Source: Ophiobolus disseminans
Lineage: Eukaryota; Ascomycota; Dothideomycetes; Pleosporales; Phaeosphaeriaceae
Length of the DNA: 64,000 nucleotides
Direction: 5' to 3'
Assembly: GCA_010093685.1 (NCBI GenBank)
Contig: MU006236.1
Location: 186,001-250,000 of the forward strand
In this document: positions 1-11,340 of the stretch, piece by piece
Position numbering within the stretch: the first letter of the stretch is position 1
Layout: each line of letters opens with the position of its first letter
Translations under genes and position numbers: made by a program
Notes under the pieces: model-generated
What the model saw: only the letters and a program-made list of their open reading frames with translations
What the model was told of the DNA's origin: nothing
The model's database searches: none

Positions 1-24
1 GATCCTTGCCTGCAGTCTGAAAAC

Positions 25-927
25 ATGGCATCCGACTCCGAACATGAAGCACAGGTCGACGATAACCCCAAGCTTCAATCGTACTACCACTCACTTGAGT
101 CGAGGATCGGGTACCGACTATTGCTCGGTGGCACTCGTCACTTTGGCTACTATGAGCATGGCGCATCCTGGCCTTTCCCTATTAGTCGTGCGCTGCGCCA
201 TATGGAAGACAAGCTGGCCGAGACGCTGCAGCTGCCATCAGGAGCCCAAGTCCTTGATGCTGGCTGCGGCGTCGGTCATGTTGCTCTGCACCTTGCGAAG
301 CGTTACGGGTATCGCATCCAAGGCATTGACGTCGTCGACCATCATATCGAGAAGGCCAAGAGGAACATCGCTCGATCGGGTTTGCCTGCCGGCCAAGTGA
401 AAGTGCGCAAGATGGACTATCGCCACCTGGAAGGCCTGGGAGAGGCGTCTTTCGACGGCGTCTACACGATGGAGACATTCGTACATGCGACAGACCCCAA
501 AGCCGTATTGGCGAACTTCTATCGCATCCTCCATCCTGGCGGCCGTCTCTCGCTCTTCGAATACGACCACAATTTACTCGAAAACTCGGACGACAACATG
601 ACGCGATCGATGCGCTTGATCAACGACTATGCCGCCATGCCTACAAACGCCCTGTCGCATCCTGGCGTTTTCGAGGGAATGCTCGAGGACGCGGGGTTCA
701 CAGACGTGGTCATTAGCGATTACTCGGAGAACATCAAGCCCATGACCAGGCTCTTCTTCTTAGTCGCTTATATTCCTTACCTTGCCATTACGTTCCTGCA
801 TCTCGAGCGATACTTTATCAACACGGTGGCCGGAGTGCAGTCCTACAAGGGTCATGGACACTGGCGGTACGTCGCCATCTCAGCAACGAAGCCTGTGGGA
901 GTTCTCGAGGCGGCGAAAACTCGATGA
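25..927 (+). CDS. SAM-dependent methyltransferase, sterol C24-methyltransferase-like
   Basis: A single-exon gene of 300 residues that probably transfers a methyl group from S-adenosylmethionine to a small lipid-like substrate. The glycine-rich motif I (LDAGCGVGH) is at about residues 77-85, followed by the acidic strand-2 end (IDVVD) and a motif around HPGGRLSLFEYDH, as in class I enzymes related to Erg6-like proteins. A hydrophobic stretch at about 243-260 (LFFLVAYIPYLAITFL) suggests membrane association. Only 24 bases precede the ATG, so an upstream exon outside the window cannot be excluded, but the N-terminus looks complete for the family. The family assignment is firm. The substrate is not known; a sterol role is inference. 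Confidence 0.82.
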   Translation: MASDSEHEAQVDDNPKLQSYYHSLESRIGYRLLLGGTRHFGYYEHGASWPFPISRALRHMEDKLAETLQLPSGAQVLDAGCGVGHVALHLAKRYGYRIQGIDVVDHHIEKAKRNIARSGLPAGQVKVRKMDYRHLEGLGEASFDGVYTMETFVHATDPKAVLANFYRILHPGGRLSLFEYDHNLLENSDDNMTRSMRLINDYAAMPTNALSHPGVFEGMLEDAGFTDVVISDYSENIKPMTRLFFLVAYIPYLAITFLHLERYFINTVAGVQSYKGHGHWRYVAISATKPVGVLEAAKTR

Positions 928-1441
928 GATCTTTGATCTCATCGACCATTGAGACTGGGTTGGAACTGGCAAGGCAGGAACTTGTCGTGGTTCGTTTCTG
1001 GCGTGGGTCAGCAGCTGAAGCGGGCGAATGTGCTGGTCATATGAGGGTTGTTCTGTTCAGCGATTATGCTGAGAGATAGGAACAGAATACTTGGACAGGT
1101 TCAAAGTTTAATGAGCGCCATGGCCTGTTAAGCAAAAGGTGCTTGTTTTCCAGTATGCAGTCACCTCGGTTGTAGCGGTGACGTCACAGAAATACCTACC
1201 ATCTCCTCCTCGTCTACGGGTACCAGCAGGTCGTTGTGTGTTTGCGGATTGCCCACTTTCCTGGTCTGACACAAGTTGCAATTTAAATAGATTTCGGATG
1301 GCCAAAGAAAAGGAGACATGATGGGGTTAGCGCTCTTGGCGCCACTAAACTTAGGCTACAGGGGAGTGAAATTCAGTTGTTTACCCGTTCGTCGACGAAA
1401 GCAATCATCCCACCCGCCCAACTTTTGCGTAGCTGTCCGTC
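928..1441. other. Intergenic region, methyltransferase to F-box gene
   Basis: No convincing gene. The stretch must hold the 3' end of the methyltransferase transcript and the promoter of the F-box gene. The first bases after the stop contain a short inverted pair (GATCTTTGATCTCATC) but no clear terminator signal. Confidence 0.4.
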
Positions 1442-3130
1442 ATGGAACAACTTCCCCACGAGCTCGTTGAACGTGTTTGCGAGTTCCTTACCCTCGATGA
1501 CCTTAAGAAGACCCTCACTGTCTCCAGCAGCTTCCAATACGCATCAGAGCGGGCATCTGGAGCATACGCTCACTTCGATTTGACTAGAGATAATGCGCAG
1601 CAGTTTATCGATCTCTACAACGGTCGACGTTGGCCATACCTCCGGCATGTTCGATTCAGAACCCAGCTTCCTCCATACGAGGAAGACGAGCAGGCTGACG
1701 AAGCTGACGAAGAACCTGGAGAGACCCATCGCTGCCGAGAGTCACTCGAAGAACGTCAAGAAAAGGACACGTTGTTTACCGATGAGATCAACTTTGTGTT
1801 TTCCACGCTGCGCACGCTTGAGCACAGCAAATTACCTGGAAATTTCCAGCTCACAATCTATGCCCCTGTTAGAGAAGTCCGCGGCGTTGTGTGCGCTCAT
1901 CGCAATTGCGTAAGCTGGCGCCTCCACCTGAAGAACCCCGACGCGCTACCCCAGCTCAACTCTGTACGCGCACTCTCACTGGAAGATGAAATCCTGATAT
2001 TCCCGCTTGAAGAAGAACGGTGTTTGCAGAATATCGATCTCCGTATTTTGATCGACCTCGCTGAACAGCTTCCCCGTTTGGAGTACCTTGGGTGCAAAGT
2101 GGATGGTGGCAGAGGGTGGACGCCCGACTACGAGTCGGAAGAGGCTAGAGAATATCTGCGCGACTGGGAAGGACCTCACCGCGACAGCCGCCATGACTTC
2201 GCTAAGGCTCTCGAGTCTGCTACTCTACCTTCGACATTGCGACAGGCTCAACTCGATTTTCTTCATCCGCTATCAAGTCCTGAAAGAATCGACCAGACGA
2301 TCGAGGTACCCGACTTAGTGAGCCCAGCCCAGCATGATCCGTTCAGCTCTAGCCTGCGTTTGCTCTCATACCAGCTGCGGAAACTCGAACTCAAACTTGT
2401 TGCCGATGCATCTCTATTCTGGCCAGCCGATAGCGCGACATCCTGGCCAAACCTTGAGAGTGTCTCCATCCTGTTTCACATGTCCAGCCCCTCGGGTCGC
2501 TGGTACTTTGCGGGCCCGAATGGTGATGGGCGCGACACGGAAGGATATGAGGTCACAGAAGCATCGTATCCACCCTTAATGGACACTCTGGCCGAGGAGA
2601 CGCTGGACGAAGAAGCTGAAGATCATGGGTTCCAACTTTCGAATGTCACATGTAACAAATTCAGGGTACAACCGAATGATGAGGTCCTGGTGCCGTTCCT
2701 CACCGCTTTTGCCAGAGCAGCATCTAGTATGCCAGTACTTAAGGAGGCCTGTATATGGACCAAACTACGTTGGGATGCCTCAGACGTGGAGGGCTACGAT
2801 GAAGACGATGGCACGCAATATGCCCAGTGGCCTGACGAGCCTCTGGCATGGGGCATTACTTTCGTGGCGTCAGCTACATTTGGTCTCCATCCCTTCCCAG
2901 GTCAGCACTACTCGAAATCGCGACAGCTTTGGTGGAGTACGGGGCATTGGCGACCAGATGGGGCACTTCGTCAACTCTTTCAAGACATTGGCGACAAGAC
3001 CACTGAGCTAATTGAGTACTGGGGACACGAGCGTTACGGCGAAGGATTGCCTCTTCGGCCAATATTTGATCAGTTCGACATATTTGGAGAGCCTCGGTCG
3101 ACGAGCAAGTGGCCAGTAAAGGCGTCTTGA
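1442..3130 (+). CDS. F-box domain protein
   Basis: A single-exon gene encoding 562 residues. The N-terminus (EQLPHELVERVCEFLTLDDLKK) matches the F-box, the roughly 45-residue segment that binds Skp1 and places the protein in an SCF ubiquitin ligase. The rest is a long region with leucine-rich stretches (for example LRLLSYQLRKLELKLV) and an acidic patch near residues 80-95 (EEDEQADEADEEPGE). Such C-termini usually recruit the substrate, but no named repeat class is clear. A second F-box gene starts at 63157, and the two are not obviously close copies. The target is unknown. Confidence 0.8.
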   Translation: MEQLPHELVERVCEFLTLDDLKKTLTVSSSFQYASERASGAYAHFDLTRDNAQQFIDLYNGRRWPYLRHVRFRTQLPPYEEDEQADEADEEPGETHRCRESLEERQEKDTLFTDEINFVFSTLRTLEHSKLPGNFQLTIYAPVREVRGVVCAHRNCVSWRLHLKNPDALPQLNSVRALSLEDEILIFPLEEERCLQNIDLRILIDLAEQLPRLEYLGCKVDGGRGWTPDYESEEAREYLRDWEGPHRDSRHDFAKALESATLPSTLRQAQLDFLHPLSSPERIDQTIEVPDLVSPAQHDPFSSSLRLLSYQLRKLELKLVADASLFWPADSATSWPNLESVSILFHMSSPSGRWYFAGPNGDGRDTEGYEVTEASYPPLMDTLAEETLDEEAEDHGFQLSNVTCNKFRVQPNDEVLVPFLTAFARAASSMPVLKEACIWTKLRWDASDVEGYDEDDGTQYAQWPDEPLAWGITFVASATFGLHPFPGQHYSKSRQLWWSTGHWRPDGALRQLFQDIGDKTTELIEYWGHERYGEGLPLRPIFDQFDIFGEPRSTSKWPVKAS

Positions 3131-3229
3131 AAAACATGGTTATAATAGCAACAACCGAGCGATCCGAGTTCCTCCGCAGAAATAAAACATACCCTCAGTC
3201 TATCGGCTCATATAAGATGACATGACAAT

Positions 3230-5419
3230 CTACCAAGGCTTGGAAAAAGCTGGGCCCGCGGCGTACTCTTTCTGCAACTTGCGGAGCCTCTCGCAGAATT
3301 CTTTGTCATCCTGGGTCTTCTTCGTCTGGCTTTGACAATGGTTATCATCCAAAGCATTTACCCACTTATCCATCACCTTTTTATGCTTCGCGACTGCGTT
3401 TGCCCACTTCTCATCCATGAATGTGTTCCACTCCGTCAGCAGATTCTGCTTCTTCCACGCTTGAAATTTTGTGGTGACTCCTGTCAAAGCATTCACCTCT
3501 TGGCGCGGATGCGCGCTCATCGCGGTGTCAAGTTCGTCGAGGATTTTGCCCATGCGCTCCTTTTGGGCTTTGAAGATGGTCTTGACTTTCGTTTCGGTCA
3601 GGTACTTTCTAGCGCCTATGGCTAGGCGGAGGCGCCCGAGGACAGTGAGGCGTTTTGCCTTCGTTTTGGCCCATTTGTCCATGGTGGTCTCGGTCCATAT
3701 CATCTTTGTCCTATCGGTGAAGAGCTAGCAAATACCATTAGGTCATGACACATCTTTGTTGAACGAAGAGGCACGTACGTTTGCTTTGGCAGGAGCATTG
3801 ATATCGTCCTGCAGCGCTATCATCTCGGCTTTGTTGTTCTTCGTCGAAGGATACGCCGCAGCAATGTGCTTCCAAGGACTGAGCGCTGGCCCGGTGCCGA
3901 TCGAAAATGCCTGCTGCGGCTCGAGCGTCCATGATTCAATCCAGTACGTGCAGAAGTCCACCATTTTGTTGGCTTGAAGTGGGTTCGGGTGGGTGTACTT
4001 CAGTCCGCCCTTTTCCTGCATCTTTGCAAAGAAATCGGTGACGATCTGCCACTCCATCACGTGTTCACTCTCGTAAGCCGCTCCAGCAATCTTCTTGGTT
4101 CCATTCTGCCAATCGTAGTCGCAGTAACTTTTCTGGGTCTTCCAGCCGTATGAATCAACATTGTCCTGCACAGATGTCAGTTAAGCACACTCGAGATCGA
4201 ATTGTAAGATGGGCAACGTACATCGAGCTTACCCCACGATGGGTACTCATCGCTATCCAATGAAAACGTTTTGTGGGTGATGGCGCAGGGGTTTCCGCTC
4301 TTCTTGCCTCTCTTCTCCAACATCCTGCGCAGTGGACTTCCAAGGCCCCGCCTTGGGAGCAGTGTATCAGCCACGTCTACGTCTCGTTCTTTATAAATGC
4401 ACGGAGTTGTTGCTTCGCATGCCGCCGCAGCCTTAGTTCCAGTCGCAGCTCCGCAGTCTGACGATGAGCTGGAAGAAGACCGGGAAGTGGATGACGTCGT
4501 GGAGGTGGAAGAAGAATGTTTAGAGGTTATTGTGGTCATGGACTTCTTGCTATCATCGTTCTTGGTTACTGTAGGCACCACCTTGGTCGGTTCAGGCTGT
4601 TTCGTCAGTTTGGTCGGTTCCACCTTGGTCGGTTCAGGCAGCTTCGTCAGTTTGGGGGGATCCACCTTTTTCGGCGGATCAGGGATAGGGTCCATCTTCT
4701 TGCAGTCGGCCTTGTTCTTCTTCTTACAACCGATGCTCGTGGAAATTGAGTCAGGTGCGCCAATCAAGGCACCCCAGAGATCGAAGTTCCAGTCCGGCAT
4801 ACCGCAAGCCTTGCCGACCTTTGCACGAATTAGTCAAAACAGTCGTTACCGGGAAGTACTAGACACTCACCCAGTTGCCAAAATAGTCCGCCGCCTCCAA
4901 GCCATTCTCTACGAATGACTTGGCGCCCTGCACCGCCTTGATAGCAGCATTCGCTGGTGCACCGCCTGGCACGAACATGATGCCAACATCCAGGATGATC
5001 TTGAAAGTTTCGAGCATGATTGCGCAGAGAAGGTTATCAAGCTGCGACAATCCTTGGGCAACAACTTCGAATATCGACGTGGTGATGGCCTCCACGGTCG
5101 GATTTGAACACTTGCATTTGGTAACAACAAACACATTGCCGCCATCGTCCTTGTCGATTAGACTTGAGAATTTGTTCTCGATGTCTAGGTCTTTCCATAG
5201 GCTATGGTCACATTCGGAGTAGCCGTGGCCGCCATGTGTCTCACAATATTTGCTACAGGTGTCACTGAGTATGGTGTGCTTGCCCGGTGCGCGAAAGTAG
5301 TAGGCACAAGTTCCACTTGTTGTCCAAGAAGCTGCGACCTGACTGTCTGTCTCTTGGGCTAGTGCGCCTGGGAATCCCGTGCAGCTCCAGAGCAAAAGGA
5401 TCGCAGTTGCTGGTCTCAT
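3230..5419 (-). CDS. Large secreted protein of unknown function, four exons
   Basis: Inferred exons are 5419-4871, 4818-4222, 4165-3779 and 3724-3230, all in phase 0 with GT-AG borders, giving about 675 residues. The N-terminus (MRPATAILLLWSCTGFPGALAQ) is a clear signal peptide. A cysteine-containing segment follows, then a Pro/Thr/Lys linker with repeats of the form PEPTKVxPTKLTK, a Ser/Thr-rich tract likely to be O-glycosylated, and a dibasic site (LEKR) that Kex2 could cut. Exon 3 holds a compact motif (YESEHVMEWQIVTDFF) that loosely recalls the C-terminal part of some large fungal GH18 chitinases, but no GH18 catalytic motif is present. The last exon is Lys-rich and probably helical. I do not recognise the family. 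It is an extracellular protein by inference. Confidence 0.72.
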
Positions 5420-6440
5420 GATGCCCAGCTGAATAAGCGAATGGTGGGTAAATGGTACAATTAACTCGAGATGAAAGAGCGACCGGTGTAATCGAAAAAA
5501 AAAGAATGTGATGATGTGTAATTGGAAAACGAATGTGATAATGAAACTGCTCAGAAGATACCTACTATCTCGATGGATCGATGGTACTTAAGTCTTTGAC
5601 CATCATGTAATACCGACTCTCGGATTCCGTTTACACAGCCGAGATACCTCGAGAGCTGAACGAAATGCTAGCCCACTTTCCATAAGTAGGTACAGTATCA
5701 GGCGTTACCACAACGAGATAACGCTACGAGCCACTGCCTGCAGGAAATGCACGGATTGCAGCCTTGGTTCATTGAAACAGTACCATATTAGATCTGTCGT
5801 TTCAAATCTCGGGATCCCATCGAAGGACTGCAGAACAAGGCTTCGCGAAGTCGAGGTGGAGTTTAGGGGTTGAAGAAGCTGATTCGACCAACCTGTCGTC
5901 TCACAACGCGAAGCCGGGAACGTTGTATAGCGCAGAAGGATCAGTTAGGCGCTCAGAACGCACGATATAACATGCGTTTATGCGAGATTAGATTGCATTG
6001 TGCGAGAGTGAGACGGTGCAGCCTATGGAAAGCATCTGAAAGACCGTGTAATTTTAGTCATGTCAGCATGGTGGGGGCCGTCTTCCAACCTCGTGTCAGA
6101 TGGACACGCCACTGGGGCAGGAGAGCAATCCAAGCTCATATGGCTTCCACAAATTCGGCCCCTCAATTCTATCTATCAATCCGTGCTTTTCTTTCTGCAT
6201 TGTTAGTGTGATATCTCCTGAATAAGGTAACTCTGCCTCGCTGGCTCACCGGAAATGCTTGGCCTAGTCTTGGCCACACCAAATCAGTAGATCAGCCAGG
6301 CCAAGAGATGAGCACGACGAACGGCTCGGGGACATACAAAATGCGCGGGTGCTCTGCTACTCTTCAAATAGATTGAGTGCCAGCGATTCATCCTACGTTA
6401 GCTAACGTCGCCGCTGGGACGTAGAGGCAAGCCACACCCA
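5420..6440. other. Intergenic region without recognisable gene
   Basis: Open frames here are short and have no protein-like composition. The stretch next to 5419 should contain the promoter and leader of the minus-strand secreted-protein gene, including a poly-A run near 5497. Confidence 0.4.
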
Positions 6441-6758
6441 TCATGCATCCATATCAAACACGTTGTCTCCCTGATTACGAACGATGCTCGGCATCATGAG
6501 TGTGCAAGCTTCGTTGGCCTCTTGCTTTTCTTCCTCTGAATGAGTGATCTCTCCATCAGTCGCGAACCACATTTGCAGCTCCACCACCACCGAGAAAGTA
6601 GCAATCTTTAGAGAGAATTTTCCGTGCATTTGATCCATGCTCGATGTCGAGAACGTGTTAGAGAAGGCAGCGGATCGAATAAGGGACAAGAGGTTGAGGG
6701 TCGCTGTCGTGTCGCGATTGTCAGATGCATCGGCCGCCGCTACTCTGCCGGACGGCAA
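6441..6758 (-). other. Possible coding remnant, open frame of about 105 codons
   Basis: The frame is open for about 105 codons, ends in TGA at 6441, and has no ATG near its upstream end. A GGTTAG just upstream could be a splice acceptor, but I could not join it in phase to a convincing upstream exon. The translated tail is mildly acidic (THSEEEKQEANEA) and has no motif I recognise. It could be the last exon of a decayed gene or chance. Confidence 0.2.
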
Positions 6759-6971
6759 GTCTAACCCAAATCAGCGCTAGCGGCTGCGATTACTTTCTCA
6801 ATCATCGTGGTTTCCTGCACACCTTCTCAGCGCCACCTATGCAAGTGCTGTATTACAGTATCTTGTCAGCAATTCTCGCGTTACTTAAGATGATTGTGAT
6901 CCAGTCGCACGTCCCTCCGCTTCCAGGATACCGGTAGGCCAGGTTCATCTTGACGCTACTTTGAAAGAACC

Positions 6972-8644
6972 ATGAGCGCCGCTCCACACTTTATACAATT
7001 CGTACATAAAGCCTCGAACGTATGTGTGTACTGTCGAGTACGAAAGCAGAAATGCGATCGCATGCTACCCCGTTGTGAACGATGTGCTGCGTAAGGCAAT
7101 CACACCAAGTACTAACACCTGGATTGGAACTATCGACTGACAATATGTAGGAAGGATCAGGAGTGTGATTACACGCCTCCTTTTCAACCCGGGGCATTAC
7201 AATCTGAGCCATTGATCAGTTATCAAGCATGCGGGCATGCAGACTTGACTCCACATGGCACAACCGAGATCCTGCACGTTGTGAAGGCATGCATCGATGC
7301 ACCCTTGAACCCCGGCTTGGCTACAGCTCTTCTGAGGATCGTTGCCGAGATCTTAGACTCGACAGGATTCAATCTGGTGCATGCGTTTACGGATTTCGGT
7401 CCCTGCATACAGCAATGGTGTCCGATCCTTGTCGAAGACCAGATCCTTGGAAACTGCGATTACACGGTAAACGAGCTAGTGAACGCACGAGATGGGCCTG
7501 ACGATCCGATTCTGTGGTTTTGCATGTGGCTTGTGCTGCGCAAGCCGTGTTCTCCTCTTGAGGACATGGGCCAGAGTGAATTATACATTACTCTCAAGCA
7601 AGTGCACGCTTTGCTGCAAACTGATCCCAGGCCTGAGTTGAGATCGCTCCAGACTGGGATGATCATCGCGATCTACGAACTGGGACATGGATTGAGACAA
7701 CAATCCTTCCAAACGCTGGCGGCCTGCACAGCCACGTTGAGGTTGCTAGAGCTTGAAGCTCGAAGGAAGCAAGATGCAGAGAGCCTGAAGAGGTGTGCAT
7801 GGCTGAATGCGAGCATTTTTATGCTTGACCGGTTAGTTCTTAGTCGACTCATTCGATTTCTTGAGTTGATTTGTTATAGGCAACTACCACTCTCAATGAC
7901 AACAGATCACCTTCCGCTTACCATTCCTACTGGTCATCCCATAAGCATAACACTACGCAAAAGCCTTGCGCCTGGTCTACCGTCACGTCCAATAAATTCG
8001 TCTGCAACCTCGCCTTGGAAAGTTTTCGCTAGAACTGGGGCGGCTATATCGGCCGGGCCTGCCCTCGAATACATACATAGCCGACAGCGCGGTGAAGAGC
8101 CGGAAATATCCTACGATGAGGCGGATTGCATTGCTAATCGCTGCATTTCAATGCTCGTAATCAAGCCAGACTCACCCGTCATGTTTCAATGCGATGTAGT
8201 GCCTATGATCGTCTGGTAAGTCAGTATAATCACTAGGAGATGGTTAGTGCTAAGTGACATCAAAGCTCCCACATCATTCTACAGGCTACGCATACTCAGC
8301 ACATTCGCGACTCTTTCTCCGACTCGCGTAGCTCAGAGGCACCAGAGTATGTGAAAGCGCTAGTGGCGCTCAGGTTCTCGAGAAGCATGGCCTGGGAAAC
8401 CGTTCGCACCGCGATTCAGCTTGTCGAATCTGAGGAGTCAGTCTCAAGAACAACGTTTGCAGGCCTTTGCAGTGTGCTTCGGGCTGGGCTGGCAGTGTTA
8501 GAGACGGCAGTGTTCGTCGATGATAAAGTGATTCATCCAGGAGAAGCCGAAGCATATGTGAGAATGTTGACGTGGTTTTCAGGACGGTGGACGATCGGGA
8601 AGGAGTATTTGGAAAGAGTCGAGAAGGTCCTCTCAATATCTTGA
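6972..8644 (+). CDS. Zn2Cys6 (C6 zinc cluster) transcription factor
   Basis: Inferred exons are 6972-7090, 7151-7831, 7880-8215 and 8266-8644, giving about 504 residues. The binuclear zinc cluster is complete: Cys18, Cys21, Cys28, Cys35, Cys38 and Cys45, spacing CX2CX6CX6CX2CX6C, with the basic residues RVRKQKCDR between. The second half of the cluster crosses intron 1, which supports that splice (AAKDQEC). Introns are 60, 48 and 50 nt, and intron 1 has a CTAAC branch-like site. The remaining part resembles the helical regulatory region of fungal regulators, but no specific subfamily is evident. It is a nuclear DNA-binding regulator. Targets are unknown, and the nearby peroxidase gene is convergent rather than divergent. 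Confidence 0.85.
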
Positions 8645-8775
8645 AAGATGCGTGCATTCACCTAATACCATACGCCGTGGTAATTCATTTCTCATTATGC
8701 TCATATGAGTAGAATGTTCGATGCTTAATGCAACAACTACCTTGCCAGGTACATCAATAAAGATGTTTGATACAC

Positions 8776-10213
8776 TTAGCCATATACGGGTTTCCTAGAA
8801 TATCCTGGAAGCGCTTGCAGCTGCTTCGTGTCGATGGCCTTCAGCTGAGGACACGACAATCCCGACAAAACCTTGCCAACGGCATCTGTGACCGCGCTGA
8901 GCAGGCCACCAAGGATGTCTGGCTTTGCTTGAGCAGCAAGCTGGTATGCGAAGCAGGCAAAATTATTGCCCTGAAGGAGAGTACCAGTTTTGAAGACGCC
9001 GCCAGTGAGATCTGTGACGTCGACAGGAGTGAAGGAATTGGTAGTGCCCGTGTTGCTGCATATATGTTAGCCAGGTGAGTCGATGATGCTGAGTATGTGC
9101 ATGCTTGCCCTCCAATGTTGAGAAATTTAGGGTGCAGACCGGCGGCGGCGACGGCATCCGCCAGGAAGTATGGTGTGTCGTATGGGTATTCAAGAGCACG
9201 TCGGTACTTGAAATTGTCAGCATGATGGCGATGATATCAAAAAGGAAATATATACCCAGTTGTCAGGAATTCGCTCAGTGCCCTGCACCGCGTTATAGTT
9301 CTTGTTTGATCCTTGTACACCGAACCATGACTGAAGAGTCTCGTAGCTCAAAGTTCCAGCCGGGTTCTCGGCACTGTGGTTGGCCATGAAGCGGTAGATG
9401 AAGGTATACGCGGCGGGCTGCACAAGTACACCTGAAAACGGTCCGTTGAAGAAGTAAGGGTTGTTGGCAACTTGAGTGTCGAACCTATGGCTCCGGAAGT
9501 TGGTAAGTGACTCAAGTGTGACCTGCCCACCGGGCGAGTAGTCGACGAGCTCTTGGAACTGCTTGGTGACCGTCATCCAGTTGTTCCCATCTTGGTATAG
9601 ATCGGGCCGAGTTGGAGACGCATCGCCTTCGTACTTGTTGTGCGAGCCGATGAGGCCATTTCCGAGGACACCCGTGACGCCGCCCTGCAAAAGGGAAGGT
9701 GTGCCACCAATCGACCATGACTTGATGTCGCCGTCGATTGCGCCTCCGTATACTGACAAAAAGAGGGCAAGCAGCGGGCCCATACCGACCACCTTCGCAG
9801 TGGTATCAATATACTGTTGGACAGTGGCATATCCGTTATGTGGTAGAAAGTCTACGAAAATGTCAGCAAAACGTACAATACATCGTCCTAAGCGCAACCT
9901 TACTGTGATTAGCAAACGCATTGAGGCCCGGGCATGGTCCTCGAAGGTCGTTAGCGCCTGGAGGCACATATTCGTGGCCACTGCCTTTTGTGACGTTGAT
10001 GTACTGTTTCTTTGCATCGAAAATCGGTACTGGCTCGAAGACTGAGGTTGCTGCACCTGCTCCAGCCTGTCGCTTGCCCACAGATCTTGAGAGTTGCTCA
10101 GCTTGGGCTAGAAGGTTCGGGTCATTTGCAGCGGCTTCGAAGATAGCGGTAGGAAAGGCGTTGACAAAAGGGGTAGCTGTACCCAGCAGCAGTGAAGTGT
10201 AAGAAAAATGCAT
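8776..10213 (-). CDS. Secreted heme-thiolate peroxidase, peroxygenase-like
   Basis: Inferred exons are 10213-9904, 9851-9256, 9206-9109 and 9055-8776, giving 427 residues. Start 10213 puts a signal peptide (MHFSYTSLLLGTATPFVNA) first; an in-frame ATG at 10255 would add 14 residues. The heme-thiolate motif is RGPCPGLNAFANH with Cys94 as proximal ligand, continuing across intron 1 to NFLPHNG. The distal motif is EGD (residues 178-180), the form typical of long unspecific peroxygenases rather than the EHD of classical chloroperoxidase. These enzymes use hydrogen peroxide to oxygenate or halogenate organic compounds outside the cell. Intron 3 (9108-9056) appears to use a GC-AG pair. Substrate and EGD-based subclass are inference; the family is clear. 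Confidence 0.88.
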
Positions 10214-10274
10214 ATTGAGTGAAATAGATGTGCGGCTGGGTTGAATAGATGGCAACCCGACACAACTTGGATAT

Positions 10275-10282
10275 CTATATAG
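10275..10282 (-). promoter_or_regulatory. TATA-like box of the peroxygenase-like gene
   Basis: CTATATAG lies 62-69 nt upstream of the chosen ATG on the minus strand. The position fits a core promoter with a short leader and favours the 10213 start over 10255. Confidence 0.45.
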
Positions 10283-11340
10283 GATGCATGCTGTACGTTA
10301 CTCACGGTAAATCATGAGCATACTCTTTCAAGGCTCAAACCTGGACCGCGGTCAAATCTAGACGTGACGGATGTGGCACCAAAGCGTTTCCAGCTAACAA
10401 CGTCGATCGAGTGCGTAGAGTCCAACTGCTTGCGCATTATTGGCTAAGACCACTTGAAAAGATCCTGTACAACACGAGAGCAAGACATTTTCCACCCAGA
10501 TTCAAAAGATGCCGCGGTAGAAAGCTAGTCTGGGAACTCTCCCCTCTGTCGATCTTCACGTCCATAATCTGACATTCCTTAAGGGGCTAGAGCCGGGTAT
10601 AGCTAAGCAAAAGGCTCACCCATAGTCGACCGTATGTGCACAAGCAACAAGCCGTCAACGTTGAAGAGGGTTAGTGAAATGCTGGGGTAGTACCGGTTCG
10701 AGCGCCTTCCGCGCCCACTTAGGCACAGCTAACAGCCGAACCAGTCCATGACCTGCCATGATCAGCATAGATACTATCGGAGATTTTCGGCAGGGGTGTG
10801 TGTGATTGATCCACTTACACGCAAACATGCAGTCTGAATGAAGAGAGGTAGTCCAAAGAGCGGGCTAAATGGAGCCAGGGAACTTTAAAGTGCCATTTCC
10901 CGGTCTTTTCCTGCTTTGATGCCCATTGCCGGAAGCGTTTTCAGCTTGGATGTCCATTGCCGAATGGTCATTTCTCGGTCGCACAATTTATATCGCCCTA
11001 CTCTTTGAAGAAGTGGTGGCCGAACGGTGGCGTCTGTCGGAAGGAGTGCAACTACGTGTGTGGCGTCGTCAGGCGCCATTTGCAATCCGCGACTCGTGGT
11101 TCGTCCGCAGCCATGTCTCCGAGACTCTAGCAACGCTGACCCCTTGCACATCGCCGAGGTGAACGCACCACGTGGTCGACACAACACCATCGAGCATGTA
11201 GACGCGGCAAGACCCGAGCTTCATGACATTGGCATTGCTTAGGGTGTATGACCGCGTTCATTGGGCGGCTGCGATGACATCTGCAGTTGCACTTATGCAC
11301 CACACATATCTAAGTAGGTTGGTGAGGGAGCTAAGTAAGA
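10283..11340. other. Intergenic region between two peroxidase loci
   Basis: No gene is recognised. A short imperfect duplication (GATGCCCATTGCCGGAAG near 10918 and GATGTCCATTGCCGAATGG near 10950) is visible. Confidence 0.35.
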
